DNA from: Klugiella xanthotipulae
GTDB lineage: Bacteria; Actinomycetota; Actinomycetes; Actinomycetales; Microbacteriaceae
Reading direction: 5' to 3'
Assembly (NCBI RefSeq): GCF_006716695.1
Contig: NZ_VFPN01000001.1
Span: 62,001 to 126,000 of the forward strand
Length of the DNA: 64,000 bases
Shown: positions 1 to 8,114 of the stretch, in pieces
How positions within the stretch are numbered: position 1 is the first letter of the stretch
Layout: the number at the start of each line of letters is the position of its first letter
The notes under the pieces: model-generated
Seen by the model: the letters and a program-made list of their open reading frames with translations, nothing else
What the model was told of the DNA's origin: nothing
Databases searched by the model: none
Made by a program: the position numbers and the translations under genes

Positions 1-26
1 GTGGCCCGGCATCTCTGCCGGGCCAC
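1..26 (-). terminator. Hairpin downstream of the FtsX-type permease gene
   Basis: A perfect 11-bp inverted repeat (1-11 and 16-26) with a TCTC loop lies 17 nt beyond the stop codon of the permease gene that ends at 44. The stem is very GC-rich (GTGGCCCGGCA arm). The window ends here, so a following U-tract cannot be seen. It most likely ends transcription of the minus-strand ABC genes. Confidence 0.7.
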
Positions 27-43
27 CACTCCCGCGTCAACAG

Positions 44-1306
44 CTACTCGTACCGCAGCGCGTCAATCGGGTTCAGCCGGGCCGCCCGCCGCGCCGGCAG
101 CGTGCCCGCGAGGAACGTGATGACCAGGATGATCCCCACGATCACCGCGAGGGAAGCCAGCGGGAACAGCATCAGGTCGAAGCCGGGCAAGTCCTTCAGG
201 AACGACTCGGCGGCCACCTGGTTGACCGCTTGACCCACACCCCACGCGGCGAGGATACCGAGCACACTCCCCCACAGGCCCAGGAGCATCGCCTCGATAC
301 TGAACAGCGAGAATACCCGCCCGGAGGACAGTCCGCCCGCTTTCATCAGCCCGATCTCCTTGGTGCGGTCCTGCACCGACATGTACAGCGTATTGATGAC
401 ACCGAGGCTCGCCGCGAGCAGCGCGATCACGCCGAACACGGTGAGAACCGTGGTGATGGCGTCAAAGATTTGCTTTGCGATCCCGATCTGGTCCTCCACC
501 GTCATCCCCTGGAAACCCAGGTCGGAGAGGTCTGCCTTGATCTGGGTCATCGTTTCCGGGTCCGTATTGGCCGCGTAGAGCACCGCAGCAAAGTAGCTGT
601 CGGTCGCCTCGGCGGGTAGGCCCTGCTGGGCGATGGCCGTGACCTTGTCCTGTAGCGTGTCGTTGACCCAGAGGCGCCCGCCACCCAGGAGCGACTCGTT
701 CATTACGCCGGAGATCTTCGCCTCGACGGTCTGTACCTGCTGGAGCGGGTCGCTCACACCGAGCGTGACCGTCGCTCCCACAGCGTCCTTGTTCGTGTCA
801 AAACCGAGGGCGATTGCGTACTGGGGCGAAATGATAATCTCAGGCTGAGCGCCCTCCTTCGGTGCAGAGCCCGCGACCACATCGACCGTCTGGCCGCGCA
901 CGAGCTGCTGGGAGGAGAGGACAAATTTGTCACCGTTCGTCTGGATGTAGCTGGGCGAGCTGCCCTCAAACGGCACCGCGGAATCCACGTTCTTGATCGC
1001 GGCAATCGCGTCGATATCCGCGTTCGTGAGCGTTGATACCGTTTGGCCGAAGTTGGTCTGGGCCTTCGGGTCGTACACGGCCGGGCCGTCACCGTCGTCC
1101 TCGGCGGCCACGCTCACCTGCATGAGGTTGGGCGCGCCGAAGCCGTCCGTCTGCTTGTCGAGATAGGTCGATACGCCCGCGCCAATCGCGGTCGTGAGCG
1201 TGATCGTGAAGGCGGCGACAAAGATCGCCACGATCGTGAGAATGCTGCGCGTCTTGTTGCGCCACATGCCACCGGAGGCCATACCCAGGATGTCTGCAAA
1301 CCTCAT
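44..1306 (-). CDS. MacB/FtsX-type ABC transporter permease
   Basis: A 420-residue membrane protein with the MacB layout: one N-terminal membrane segment (about residues 20-45), a large extracytoplasmic domain (about 46-280), then three C-terminal membrane segments ending in the FtsX core with the typical close PARRAARLNPIDALRYE. This family does not usually carry substrates through the membrane; it works as a mechanotransmission permease with a LolD/MacB ATPase, often in antibiotic-peptide or envelope-stress resistance. Its ATG overlaps the TGA of the upstream ATPase gene by 4 bp (ATGA), so the two are translationally coupled and almost certainly one transporter. The substrate cannot be told from sequence. 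Confidence 0.88.
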   Translation of the reverse strand: MRFADILGMASGGMWRNKTRSILTIVAIFVAAFTITLTTAIGAGVSTYLDKQTDGFGAPNLMQVSVAAEDDGDGPAVYDPKAQTNFGQTVSTLTNADIDAIAAIKNVDSAVPFEGSSPSYIQTNGDKFVLSSQQLVRGQTVDVVAGSAPKEGAQPEIIISPQYAIALGFDTNKDAVGATVTLGVSDPLQQVQTVEAKISGVMNESLLGGGRLWVNDTLQDKVTAIAQQGLPAEATDSYFAAVLYAANTDPETMTQIKADLSDLGFQGMTVEDQIGIAKQIFDAITTVLTVFGVIALLAASLGVINTLYMSVQDRTKEIGLMKAGGLSSGRVFSLFSIEAMLLGLWGSVLGILAAWGVGQAVNQVAAESFLKDLPGFDLMLFPLASLAVIVGIILVITFLAGTLPARRAARLNPIDALRYE

Positions 1307-2010
1307 GCTGCGGCCCCGCTCTCCGACACGATCTGGCCGTCGCTGAGGAAGATCTGCCGGTCGAAGCGGGCCGCGAACTCGGGATCGTGCGTCACCACGA
1401 CGAGCGTGATCCCCTTCTGCTTGTTCAGGTCAAAGAGCATCTGCTCTACCTGCTCACCCGTGTGGGTGTCGAGGTTACCGGTGGGCTCGTCCGCAAAGAT
1501 GATGCGCGGCTCGTTGACGAGCGCACGGGCGATCACGACGCGCTGCTTCTGGCCACCGGACAGGTCGTTGGCACGGTTTTTGATCTTATCGCTCAGGCCG
1601 ACGGCCTCCAGCGCCGCGCGGGCGCGCTTCTTACGCTCTGCCGGGCGCACACCGCCGATCACGAGCGGCAGCATCACGTTGTCGAGCACGCTCTGGCGTC
1701 CGTTGAGGAAAAATTGCTGGAACACAAAGCCGTAGTAGCTGTTGCGCATCTTGTTCACCTCGACGGCGCGAAGGCTACTAACATCCCGGTCGTCCAGGCG
1801 GATACTGCCCTCATCGGGGGTGTCTAGTAGGGCGAGGAGATGCATCAGGGTCGATTTGCCGGAGCCGGACTTGCCCACGATGGCGATGCTCTCCCCCTGC
1901 CTGATGTCGAGGCTCACACCGCGCAGGGCGTGGAACGCGTTCTCCTTCTTGCCGTAGGTCTTACGCACGTTGACCGCGCTGATGGCGGTCGCTGAACTGG
2001 GAGTATCCAC
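1303..2010 (-). CDS. ABC transporter ATP-binding protein (MacB/LolD type)
   Basis: Nucleotide-binding subunit of 235 residues. Walker A (GKSGSGKST), Q-loop, signature (LSGGQKQRVVIARAL), Walker B (IIFADEPTGNLD) and the H-loop (VVVTHD) are all present. ADEPTGNLD is characteristic of the LolD/MacB/FtsE group, which fits the FtsX-type permease directly downstream. The longer open frame begins at 2124, but I chose GTG at 2010 because AAGGA sits about 7 nt upstream and the conserved domain starts soon after. A 164-bp gap containing a 20-bp palindrome separates it from the ABC-2 genes upstream. Confidence 0.9.
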   Translation of the reverse strand: MDTPSSATAISAVNVRKTYGKKENAFHALRGVSLDIRQGESIAIVGKSGSGKSTLMHLLALLDTPDEGSIRLDDRDVSSLRAVEVNKMRNSYYGFVFQQFFLNGRQSVLDNVMLPLVIGGVRPAERKKRARAALEAVGLSDKIKNRANDLSGGQKQRVVIARALVNEPRIIFADEPTGNLDTHTGEQVEQMLFDLNKQKGITLVVVTHDPEFAARFDRQIFLSDGQIVSESGAAA

Positions 2011-2128
2011 TCGGATCCTTACTGTGGGAGGGCCGCCCGGACGGGCGGAGAAGTGGGCGCGGCGACGCGCCCACGGCCAGCGTATTGTCTGGAGGGGTTT
2101 TGGTCTATCAGGGGATCCACCCATTTTT

Positions 2129-2148
2129 TACGGGGGTTAACCCCCGTA
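2129..2148. promoter_or_regulatory. 20-bp perfect palindrome between two ABC operons
   Basis: TACGGGGGTTAACCCCCGTA is a perfect palindrome located 26 nt past the stop of the ABC-2 permease gene and 118 nt upstream of the MacB-type ATPase start. A run of six T lies beside it on the plus strand, which is the wrong side for a minus-strand intrinsic terminator. It may be an operator for the second transporter operon, or a terminator/attenuator without a U-tract; the sequence does not decide. Confidence 0.5.
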
Positions 2149-2174
2149 TGGGACGGTCGCAGTCCGGTAACCGA

Positions 2175-2987
2175 CTACAACCGAGTCACAATCCGCTCCC
2201 GCTGGAAGCGACCCACCACGCACACAAACACCACAACGTCCACGACCAGCAGCGCGGCAGCCACGATGAGTGCGACGGACACGTCAAACAGCAGCAGCCC
2301 GGTGGCTTGGCCCACCACGAGCGCGATAACGGGCAGCACGATCAGCATGGCGGAGCCCTGGGCATCCTGCATCGAGGTCGAACGCCCCGACACCGCCACA
2401 ATCAGACAGGTCGCGAGAAAAGACACGAGCGGGACAAGCACGATGATGATCACGGCCCACGTCCACGTGGGGAAGAACATTCCGCCGAGGATGGGGCCGC
2501 CGAGCACGTTGACGAGCAGGGTGTAGATCAGGAACGACCCCCAGGTGAGCAGCACGGCGGGAACAACCGAGACGAGCACCTTACCGAGCACCAGCTCGCG
2601 GTCGGTGAGTGGGGTGTAGAGCAGACCCTCAATCGTGCGGCGCTCCTTCTCCCCCACAAAGCTGGAGCTCGCCATAATGCTCGCGACCATCACCGGGATG
2701 AGCAGGAAAAACGGGGCCATAAAGTACACGATAACCGCGTAAATGATGAGCTGCCGGGTGCTGTACCCGTCCGGGGTGATTCCCACGGGGAGGTTGTCGA
2801 TGAAGGCCTGCAACCCGTTAACGGTGGCCAGCAGGGCGGGGTTGTTGCCCAGCAGAATAATGGCCGTGGGGATGATGATGACAAAAACGAGTGGCAGAAC
2901 GAGAAGGGGCACCGTGGCCTGTTTATTCCGGGAAAGTTCCCGCCAATCCTTGCGTATGAGGGCGCGGACCCGCTGGCGATTCATCAT
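2175..2987 (-). CDS. ABC-2 type transporter permease
   Basis: A 270-residue protein with about six hydrophobic segments (near residues 25-50, 85-110, 130-155, 160-190, 210-235 and 235-260), typical of ABC-2 permeases of the NatB/YhaP kind. The stretch EKERRTIEGLLYTPLTDRE is the conserved amphipathic region that contacts the ATPase. The ATG overlaps the TGA of the upstream ATPase gene (ATGA), and a second in-frame ATG follows one codon later. Together with the ATPase and the DUF1648-like gene it forms one operon headed by a GntR regulator. The exported substrate is unknown. Confidence 0.88.
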   Translation of the reverse strand: MMNRQRVRALIRKDWRELSRNKQATVPLLVLPLVFVIIIPTAIILLGNNPALLATVNGLQAFIDNLPVGITPDGYSTRQLIIYAVIVYFMAPFFLLIPVMVASIMASSSFVGEKERRTIEGLLYTPLTDRELVLGKVLVSVVPAVLLTWGSFLIYTLLVNVLGGPILGGMFFPTWTWAVIIIVLVPLVSFLATCLIVAVSGRSTSMQDAQGSAMLIVLPVIALVVGQATGLLLFDVSVALIVAAALLVVDVVVFVCVVGRFQRERIVTRL

Positions 2988-3934
2988 GAGGGGCTCCCGT
3001 CGTTGAGGGTGGCAAAGTAGAGGTCCTGAATGGTGGGATACTGCGGCACGACCGCCCGCACCCCGAGCCCGTCCCGGACAAGACGCGCGATAACGCGAGA
3101 GATGGCTTCGTCCTCCGGCACGGCAAACTCACAGTGGTCACCCGTCACCACGACCTCCGCCTCGGCACCAATGACCGCGGTGATCGCGGCGCGCACTGCG
3201 GCGGGATCCCCCGCGGCCGAGAGACGGTAGCGCTTCTCGGGCCAGCGTCGGCGCAGCAGACTCTGCACCTCCCCCGTGATGACCAACCGGCCCTGACGGA
3301 TGATACCGAGTTCGTCACACAGCGACTCCAGACCGTGCAATTGGTGGGTGCAGATAATCAGGGTCGTGTTAAGGGTGCGGATCATCTCTTTCAAGTAGTC
3401 GATCAGGTCAGCGGAGGCCTCAGGGTCAAGCCCCGCTGTGGGCTCGTCGAGGAACAGGAGGTCGGGCTCGTGCAGCACCGCTCGCCCCACGGACAATTTC
3501 TGACGCATACCCTTGCTCAGCTGGCCCACGAGTGAGTCCACCCGCTCCGACAGCCCGAGCACCTCAAGCACCTCCCCCGCTTTCTGCCGCACGACCGCCG
3601 GCGCCAGCCCATACAGCTCGCCCCAGATCTGGAGATTGTCGCGTACGCTGAGCGACTCGTACAGATTCGTGTCGGTCTGCACGCCAATCCGGCCGCGCAG
3701 GGCGTCGGCGCTGGCAGTATCGAGCCGCTGCCCGAAAAGCGTGACCGTACCGCCTGTGGGGCGCAGGAGACCCGTGAGCATTCGGACGGTCGTGGTTTTG
3801 CCCGAGCCGTTGGGCCCCAGCAGGCCGAAGGCTCGGCCGGTGGGCACGCGGAAGGACAGGTTAGACACGGCCTCACGCTCCGCGAAGCGCTTGGTCAGGC
3901 CGGACGCGACGAGCGCGTCGGTGGGGCTAGTCAT
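2984..3934 (-). CDS. ABC transporter ATP-binding protein (ABC-2 partner)
   Basis: A 316-residue ATPase with Walker A (GPNGSGKTTT), signature LSKGMRQKLSVGRA, Walker B (LLFLDEPTAGLD) and an H-loop (ICTHQ). The LSKGM signature and DEPTAGLD are typical of the CcmA/NatA/DrrA group that pairs with ABC-2 permeases. A C-terminal domain of about 90 residues follows the ATPase core, as usual in this group. I place the start at ATG 3934, which overlaps the end of the upstream DUF1648-like gene by 8 bp; a TTG two codons earlier is less likely. Confidence 0.9.
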   Translation of the reverse strand: MTSPTDALVASGLTKRFAEREAVSNLSFRVPTGRAFGLLGPNGSGKTTTVRMLTGLLRPTGGTVTLFGQRLDTASADALRGRIGVQTDTNLYESLSVRDNLQIWGELYGLAPAVVRQKAGEVLEVLGLSERVDSLVGQLSKGMRQKLSVGRAVLHEPDLLFLDEPTAGLDPEASADLIDYLKEMIRTLNTTLIICTHQLHGLESLCDELGIIRQGRLVITGEVQSLLRRRWPEKRYRLSAAGDPAAVRAAITAVIGAEAEVVVTGDHCEFAVPEDEAISRVIARLVRDGLGVRAVVPQYPTIQDLYFATLNDGSPS

Positions 3935-4937
3935 CGGCAAGAATCTCTCTTTCTTTCAGTCCATTAATCAGGCTCGCGGCGGTCTCCGAGTCTGAGACGG
4001 TGATCACGAAGGTTCGACCGGTGCGCAGATGAACGGCGAGCGCGGGCCCACCGGCGGTAATCACGCCGAACCGTGAGCGTGCACCCCAGCGCAGACCCCA
4101 GCCACCGAAGTCGGGCAGAGGGCTGATGCGGATCACCTCAGCGCGGTCAATTCGGTCGAGCGGATAGCGAAACTGCGGTCGGCCGATAATGGGTCTCGCC
4201 CGGAGGCCTGCGGCATCAACTGACACCCGCCACGGTGCCAGCACGGCCACGCATATGCAGGTACCCATCGTCACGTTGGCCACCCCAGTGACCGTGTGAT
4301 CGGGCAGCAACGCCCAGACCGCCGCGGCGGTGATGAACACCCAGAGCAGCGTGATACTGCGGGTTGCCGCGGACCAGTGGACCCGCTGCGTGGCGCTCAG
4401 ACGCAGTGCAGTCGGGGCACCCCGGAGGGGGGCAGCCCGGGTGAGGGCGGCAACCGCCCCACCCGGAATGAGGAGAAGCGCGGAGAGGACCAGAGCCGCA
4501 CCCGCCGCAACAACAACCCAGAGAGAAACCTGCCCTGGTGCCGGCCTGGCCTGCTGCCAGGTCGGCAGGTACACCGCGAGAAGGAGGAGTGCCGCGAGAA
4601 GCGGGCCCCAGGAGGCTCGCAGGCGCACGTGGCCCACGGTGACGTCTTCCGACAGGAGTTGCACGGCGGCTGTCGTCGTATGGATCGCGACCAGGAGGGT
4701 TACGACGGGCGGGAAGAGGATGGCAGCCCAGAGCCCCAGCGGCTCCGTCGGGGCACTCCCGAGACTTGTGCCCAGCATGATCGTGTCGGGAAGACGCGGG
4801 GTCACGGCCGCGGTCCCTGCCGCCGCGAGCATCATGAGCGCGACGGGCGCGACGAGCCCCACCGCGACAAGCCGCCGGGTGAGCATCATGAGCTCGTCGA
4901 GGGGTGCGGCGTCGGGACGCCGTGCGGTCACGGTCAC
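3927..4937 (-). CDS. DUF1648-like membrane protein
   Basis: 336 residues with about six hydrophobic segments (roughly 23-45, 66-90, 107-128, 136-160, 195-215 and 222-238) and a soluble C-terminal stretch (about 240-330) that looks like a PH-type domain (ISPLPDFGGWGLRW, then FGVITAGGPALAVHLRTGRTFVIT). Proteins with DUF1648-type segments often follow YtrA-like GntR regulators. Its GTG start overlaps the regulator's stop (GTGA) and its end overlaps the ATPase start, so it lies inside the operon. Its role is unknown; the assignment to DUF1648 is by resemblance only. Confidence 0.7.
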   Translation of the reverse strand: MTVTARRPDAAPLDELMMLTRRLVAVGLVAPVALMMLAAAGTAAVTPRLPDTIMLGTSLGSAPTEPLGLWAAILFPPVVTLLVAIHTTTAAVQLLSEDVTVGHVRLRASWGPLLAALLLLAVYLPTWQQARPAPGQVSLWVVVAAGAALVLSALLLIPGGAVAALTRAAPLRGAPTALRLSATQRVHWSAATRSITLLWVFITAAAVWALLPDHTVTGVANVTMGTCICVAVLAPWRVSVDAAGLRARPIIGRPQFRYPLDRIDRAEVIRISPLPDFGGWGLRWGARSRFGVITAGGPALAVHLRTGRTFVITVSDSETAASLINGLKEREILADD

Positions 4938-5284
4938 GCGGAGGACTCTTTGACCAGTCGAGACAGAATCTCGGGCGAAATACCCAGCTCCCGGGCCTCC
5001 GTGACCAGGTTGTTCACGGCGACGGAGAGCTGGACGAGGTTATCGGCCTGTGCCGTCACGGTTGCCCCGCGGCCGCGGCGCAGCTCGACCAGGCCCTCGT
5101 CACGCAGCATCTGGTAGGCATGTAGGACGGTGTTGCGGTTCACCGCAAGGGAGGCACACAGATCTTTCGCCGTCGGCATCCGATCACCGCGGCGAATCGT
5201 GCCCGTGACGATACCCGTGCGAACCGCCGCGGCGATCTGCTCAAAGAGCGGAGAATCATTGGTCTCGTCAATCGTGATCAGCAT
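4934..5284 (-). CDS. GntR-family transcriptional regulator (YtrA-like)
   Basis: A 116-residue protein with an N-terminal winged helix-turn-helix (SPLFEQIAAAVRTGIVTGTIRRGDRMP, then DLCASLAVNRNTVLHAYQMLRDEGLVE). The C-terminal part is only about 40 residues, much shorter than the effector domains of FadR or HutC types and typical of the YtrA subfamily. YtrA regulators usually repress the ABC-transporter operon they head and respond to cell-envelope antibiotics. An 11-bp inverted repeat 50 nt upstream (5335-5363) is the obvious operator candidate. AGAGGAAG lies about 11 nt before the ATG. Confidence 0.9.
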   Translation of the reverse strand: MLITIDETNDSPLFEQIAAAVRTGIVTGTIRRGDRMPTAKDLCASLAVNRNTVLHAYQMLRDEGLVELRRGRGATVTAQADNLVQLSVAVNNLVTEARELGISPEILSRLVKESSA

Positions 5285-5334
5285 GAGCGCGCGTTCTTCC
5301 TCTCCGTATGATGCAAGCTTTCGACAAGCAGTTT

Positions 5335-5363
5335 GTATAGTCCTATTTCAACTAGGACTATAC
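5335..5363. promoter_or_regulatory. Inverted repeat, probable GntR operator
   Basis: GTATAGTCCTA (5335-5345) and TAGGACTATAC (5353-5363) form a perfect 11-bp inverted repeat around a 7-nt spacer. It lies in the 203-bp region between the divergent GntR operon and the histidine kinase gene. The arms contain TATA-like hexamers that could be -10 elements on either strand, so binding would block transcription. A symmetric AT-rich site of this length fits a dimeric YtrA-type GntR protein. Confidence 0.65.
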
Positions 5364-5487
5364 GCCACGCGAGGAGCACCACCAAATGCGTCGCTATTCG
5401 ACCGTGAGAACGAGCGGCATCCTCCTCTGGTAGGAAAGATCAACCGCCACCACCCAGAGAAGCGTGAGTGGCTTGTAGCGTGAAAGC

Positions 5488-7467
5488 ATGACAGTTATCC
5501 GACTCCCCCACCCCACGAATATTCCAGGCTGGCTCGCTCGCAGTGGCCCCTTCCTCCTGCCCGTGACCGCGGTGGTATTTATCGTCCTCTGGATTTTTGC
5601 CGAGACCGGCCGAATCGGCACGACCGGTGACGGCGACTTCTTCCCGATCGTCAGATTCTTTCTTCCGCTCCTCCTCCTGGGGCTATCCATCGCGCTCAGC
5701 CACGTTCAGCCCCTCGCCGCCATGCCCCTCGCACTCGTGACGCTGATCGTACAGTCGCTACCCGGGTTCACCACTTTTGGCAGCACCATGTGGCCGGCCT
5801 ACCTGGGGCTTATCATCGTGTCGGTCCAGGCGGGGCACTCAGCCCGACCCACCATCCGTGGAATATCACTCGCCTTCTCACTGGCCACCGGCCTCGCCGT
5901 GGCCACAATACTCGCCCGCATCCCTGACGAGCCAGCACCCTCCCCCACCGCAACCTATCTCCTCTACGGCACGGTCCTGTTGGTCGCACTCGTCCCCTGC
6001 CTGGCCGCTATCCTTCTCCGGCTCTGGCGTCAACGCAACGACACACACGCTCAACTCGCCGAGATTACGCGGAGCCTAGCGACCGTAGAATCCGAACTGG
6101 CCGTTACGACCGAACGCAGCCGCATCGCCCACGATGTCCACGACATCATGGCGCACTCCCTCGCCGTCATCATCGCCCAGGCTGACGGGGCGCGCTACGC
6201 ACGTCACAGCCAGCCCGAGGTGATGCGGGAGTCACTGGAGAACATCGCAACCTCTGCCCGGTCCTCCTTCACCGAGGTACGCGCCCTCATAGATTGGCTG
6301 ACCAACGAGGTGAGCGATACCGGACAACCACAGCTCACCGATCTCCCCGAGCTCTACGAGCGGATGCGTACGGCCGGTCTGACGATCCTCACGGAAGAGT
6401 TGGGTGAGACGACCCCACTACCGGCCAGCCGCGAATTAGCCACATACCGCATCGTGCAGGAGAGCCTCACCAACGCACTCCGGCACGGCAACACGAGCGA
6501 ACCTGTGCGCGTGGTGATCGATTGGCACGGCGCGGGGCTCTCGGTATCGATCACCTCGCACGCAGCAGATGACGCCGCAGCTGTACCGGCCGGGCGCGGC
6601 ATCCGGGGCATGATGGAGCGGGCACGACTCACCGGGGGCTGGCTGGCGGCAGGACTCGACCCGACTCCCCCGCGGACCTTCCTCGTGACGGCGTTCATCC
6701 CCACCGCCGAGGAGAGCACTGAAACAAAAAAACCCCGTGACCACTCGCGTCGAGACGACCAGCACCGAAACAGGAACAGCATGAACCCCATATCTCCCAT
6801 CCGTGTGCTCGTGGTTGACGACCAACAACTCTTCTGCGCCGGCATCTCTCTGCTCATCAATTCGCAAAATGACCTCACGGTAGTGGGGATGGCACACGAT
6901 GGACTCGCGGCGGTCGAACTCGCGGCAACGTCAACCCCCGATGTGATCCTGATGGACGTAAGAATGCCACTGCTGAACGGTATCGAGGCGACGGCCCGTA
7001 TCCTCCGGGCCGCGGGTGGGGAGACTCCCCCACCACGCGTTGTGGTACTCACCACGTTTCAGCGCGACGGGGCTGTCGCCCACGCGATCCGGGCGGGGGC
7101 CAGCGGGTTCCTCTTGAAAGACGCCCACCCCGACTTTGTGCTGGCCAGCATCCGGGCCGTACACGAGGGACAGTCGGTGATTGCGGCCTCGGCCACCGCA
7201 GACATCCTGCGACATAACTCGCGGGCGGCCGACGCCGCTTCGCCGTCGTCGCGCGGAGCCGAAGAGGCCATCGAGATCCTCTCTCCCCGAGAGAAAGAGA
7301 TCTACCTACTCGTAGCGAAGGGGCTGAGTAACGGCGATATTGCCCGGGCCGCTTTCATCGGGGAGACAACTGTGAAGAGCCACGTCGGCAGCATTCTCAC
7401 CAAGCTAGGGGTGATGTCGCGGGCACAGATTATCGCGCACGCCTACGATAACAGGCTGATCGGCTAG
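5488..7467 (+). CDS. NarL-type histidine kinase read through into its response regulator
   Basis: One 659-codon frame encodes two proteins that are normally separate. Residues 1-185 hold five to six membrane segments. Residues 200-400 are a HisKA_3/HATPase kinase with the phospho-acceptor region SRIAHDVHDIMAHSL (H218 is the likely site) and an ATP-binding end GRGIRGMMERARLTGG. After a 30-residue charged linker, residues 432-659 are a receiver (phospho-Asp in VILMDVRMP) plus a LuxR-type HTH. An A7 run at 6726-6732 lies at the junction: a -1 shift there reaches TGA at 6738-6740 and would yield a free kinase of 417 residues. The frame as given is a fusion; a single-base sequencing error is a live alternative. 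It diverges from the GntR/ABC operon, which it may also regulate. Confidence 0.85.
   Translation: MTVIRLPHPTNIPGWLARSGPFLLPVTAVVFIVLWIFAETGRIGTTGDGDFFPIVRFFLPLLLLGLSIALSHVQPLAAMPLALVTLIVQSLPGFTTFGSTMWPAYLGLIIVSVQAGHSARPTIRGISLAFSLATGLAVATILARIPDEPAPSPTATYLLYGTVLLVALVPCLAAILLRLWRQRNDTHAQLAEITRSLATVESELAVTTERSRIAHDVHDIMAHSLAVIIAQADGARYARHSQPEVMRESLENIATSARSSFTEVRALIDWLTNEVSDTGQPQLTDLPELYERMRTAGLTILTEELGETTPLPASRELATYRIVQESLTNALRHGNTSEPVRVVIDWHGAGLSVSITSHAADDAAAVPAGRGIRGMMERARLTGGWLAAGLDPTPPRTFLVTAFIPTAEESTETKKPRDHSRRDDQHRNRNSMNPISPIRVLVVDDQQLFCAGISLLINSQNDLTVVGMAHDGLAAVELAATSTPDVILMDVRMPLLNGIEATARILRAAGGETPPPRVVVLTTFQRDGAVAHAIRAGASGFLLKDAHPDFVLASIRAVHEGQSVIAASATADILRHNSRAADAASPSSRGAEEAIEILSPREKEIYLLVAKGLSNGDIARAAFIGETTVKSHVGSILTKLGVMSRAQIIAHAYDNRLIG
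6781..7467 (+). CDS. Response regulator portion with its own start (LuxR/NarL family)
   Basis: Within the fused frame, ATG 6781 is preceded by AGGA about 8 nt upstream (CAGGAACAGC), so a free 228-residue regulator can be translated independently. It has the receiver landmarks (VLVVDDQQLF at the start, DVRMP phosphorylation loop, VLTTF, GFLLKD lysine) and a C-terminal LuxR helix-turn-helix (LSPREKEIYLLVAKGLSNGDIARAAFIGETTVKSHVGSILTKLG). NarL-type regulators dimerise on DNA when phosphorylated by their kinase. The nearby ABC transporters are plausible targets, by analogy only. Confidence 0.75.
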   Translation: MNPISPIRVLVVDDQQLFCAGISLLINSQNDLTVVGMAHDGLAAVELAATSTPDVILMDVRMPLLNGIEATARILRAAGGETPPPRVVVLTTFQRDGAVAHAIRAGASGFLLKDAHPDFVLASIRAVHEGQSVIAASATADILRHNSRAADAASPSSRGAEEAIEILSPREKEIYLLVAKGLSNGDIARAAFIGETTVKSHVGSILTKLGVMSRAQIIAHAYDNRLIG

Positions 7468-7526
7468 CGACCAGGACTCTCACCTACGCAGCCCATTGCG
7501 CACCCACACCGAAACGGCGGCGCACG

Positions 7527-8114
7527 TTAGCCACGTAACCGCGCCCGCAACCCACTCTTCACCGCGGGCCACTCCGAACTGATGATCGAAAAAAGCACGG
7601 TATCTCGCAGGGTGCCATCGCGCCACACCTGGTGGTTGCGCAGCACACCGTCCTGCTTGGCTCCGAGACGTGCGATCGCGGCGCGCGATTGGTGATTGTG
7701 CCAGTGCGTCATCAGCACCACAGACAGCGCCCCACACGTCTCAAACGCGTGCGTCAGAATCAGCAGCTTGGCCTCGGGGTTGATACCGACCCCCTGGGCG
7801 GCCTTGCCCAGCCAGGTGTATCCCACCTCAACCCGCCGGTGCTGCTCCTGCGGGTTGTAAAAGCTCGTCATACCAACGGCACGGCCGCTGAGGGTGTCGA
7901 TAACCGCCCACGGCATCATCTGCCCCTCCGCACGGAGCGCGAGGCGGCGGTCGATCTCATCGGCCATACCCTCGGGTGAGGGGATACTCGTGTACCAGGT
8001 GTCCCAGAGCCTCCCCTCCGCGACGGCCTCGGCGAGATCATCGCGATGCCTCGGCGAGAGCGGTTCCAGCGTGATGCGCGGGCCGGTCAGGGTGGCGGGG
8101 GCCAAAAAACTCAT
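7527..8114 (-). CDS. GNAT-family N-acetyltransferase
   Basis: About 195 residues in the RimJ/RimL-like acetyltransferase_3 pattern: GPRITLEPLSPRHRDDL at the start, a central AVIDTLSGRAVGMTSFYNP, a VEVGYTWLGKAAQGVGINPEAK acetyl-CoA-binding stretch and NHQSRAAIARLGAKQDGVLRNH near the end. Such enzymes acetylate protein N-termini or small amines; the substrate is unknown. The frame is open to 8219, but I prefer ATG 8114 because homologous folds begin here and the upstream 35 codons lack domain features. It stands alone between the two-component gene and a MarR gene. Confidence 0.85.
   Translation of the reverse strand: MSFLAPATLTGPRITLEPLSPRHRDDLAEAVAEGRLWDTWYTSIPSPEGMADEIDRRLALRAEGQMMPWAVIDTLSGRAVGMTSFYNPQEQHRRVEVGYTWLGKAAQGVGINPEAKLLILTHAFETCGALSVVLMTHWHNHQSRAAIARLGAKQDGVLRNHQVWRDGTLRDTVLFSIISSEWPAVKSGLRARLRG

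Noticed and set aside
2085-3020. Open frame of 311 codons on the plus strand rich in His, Asp and Asn
   Set aside because: Antisense to the ABC-2 permease; hydrophobic codons read backwards give this composition.
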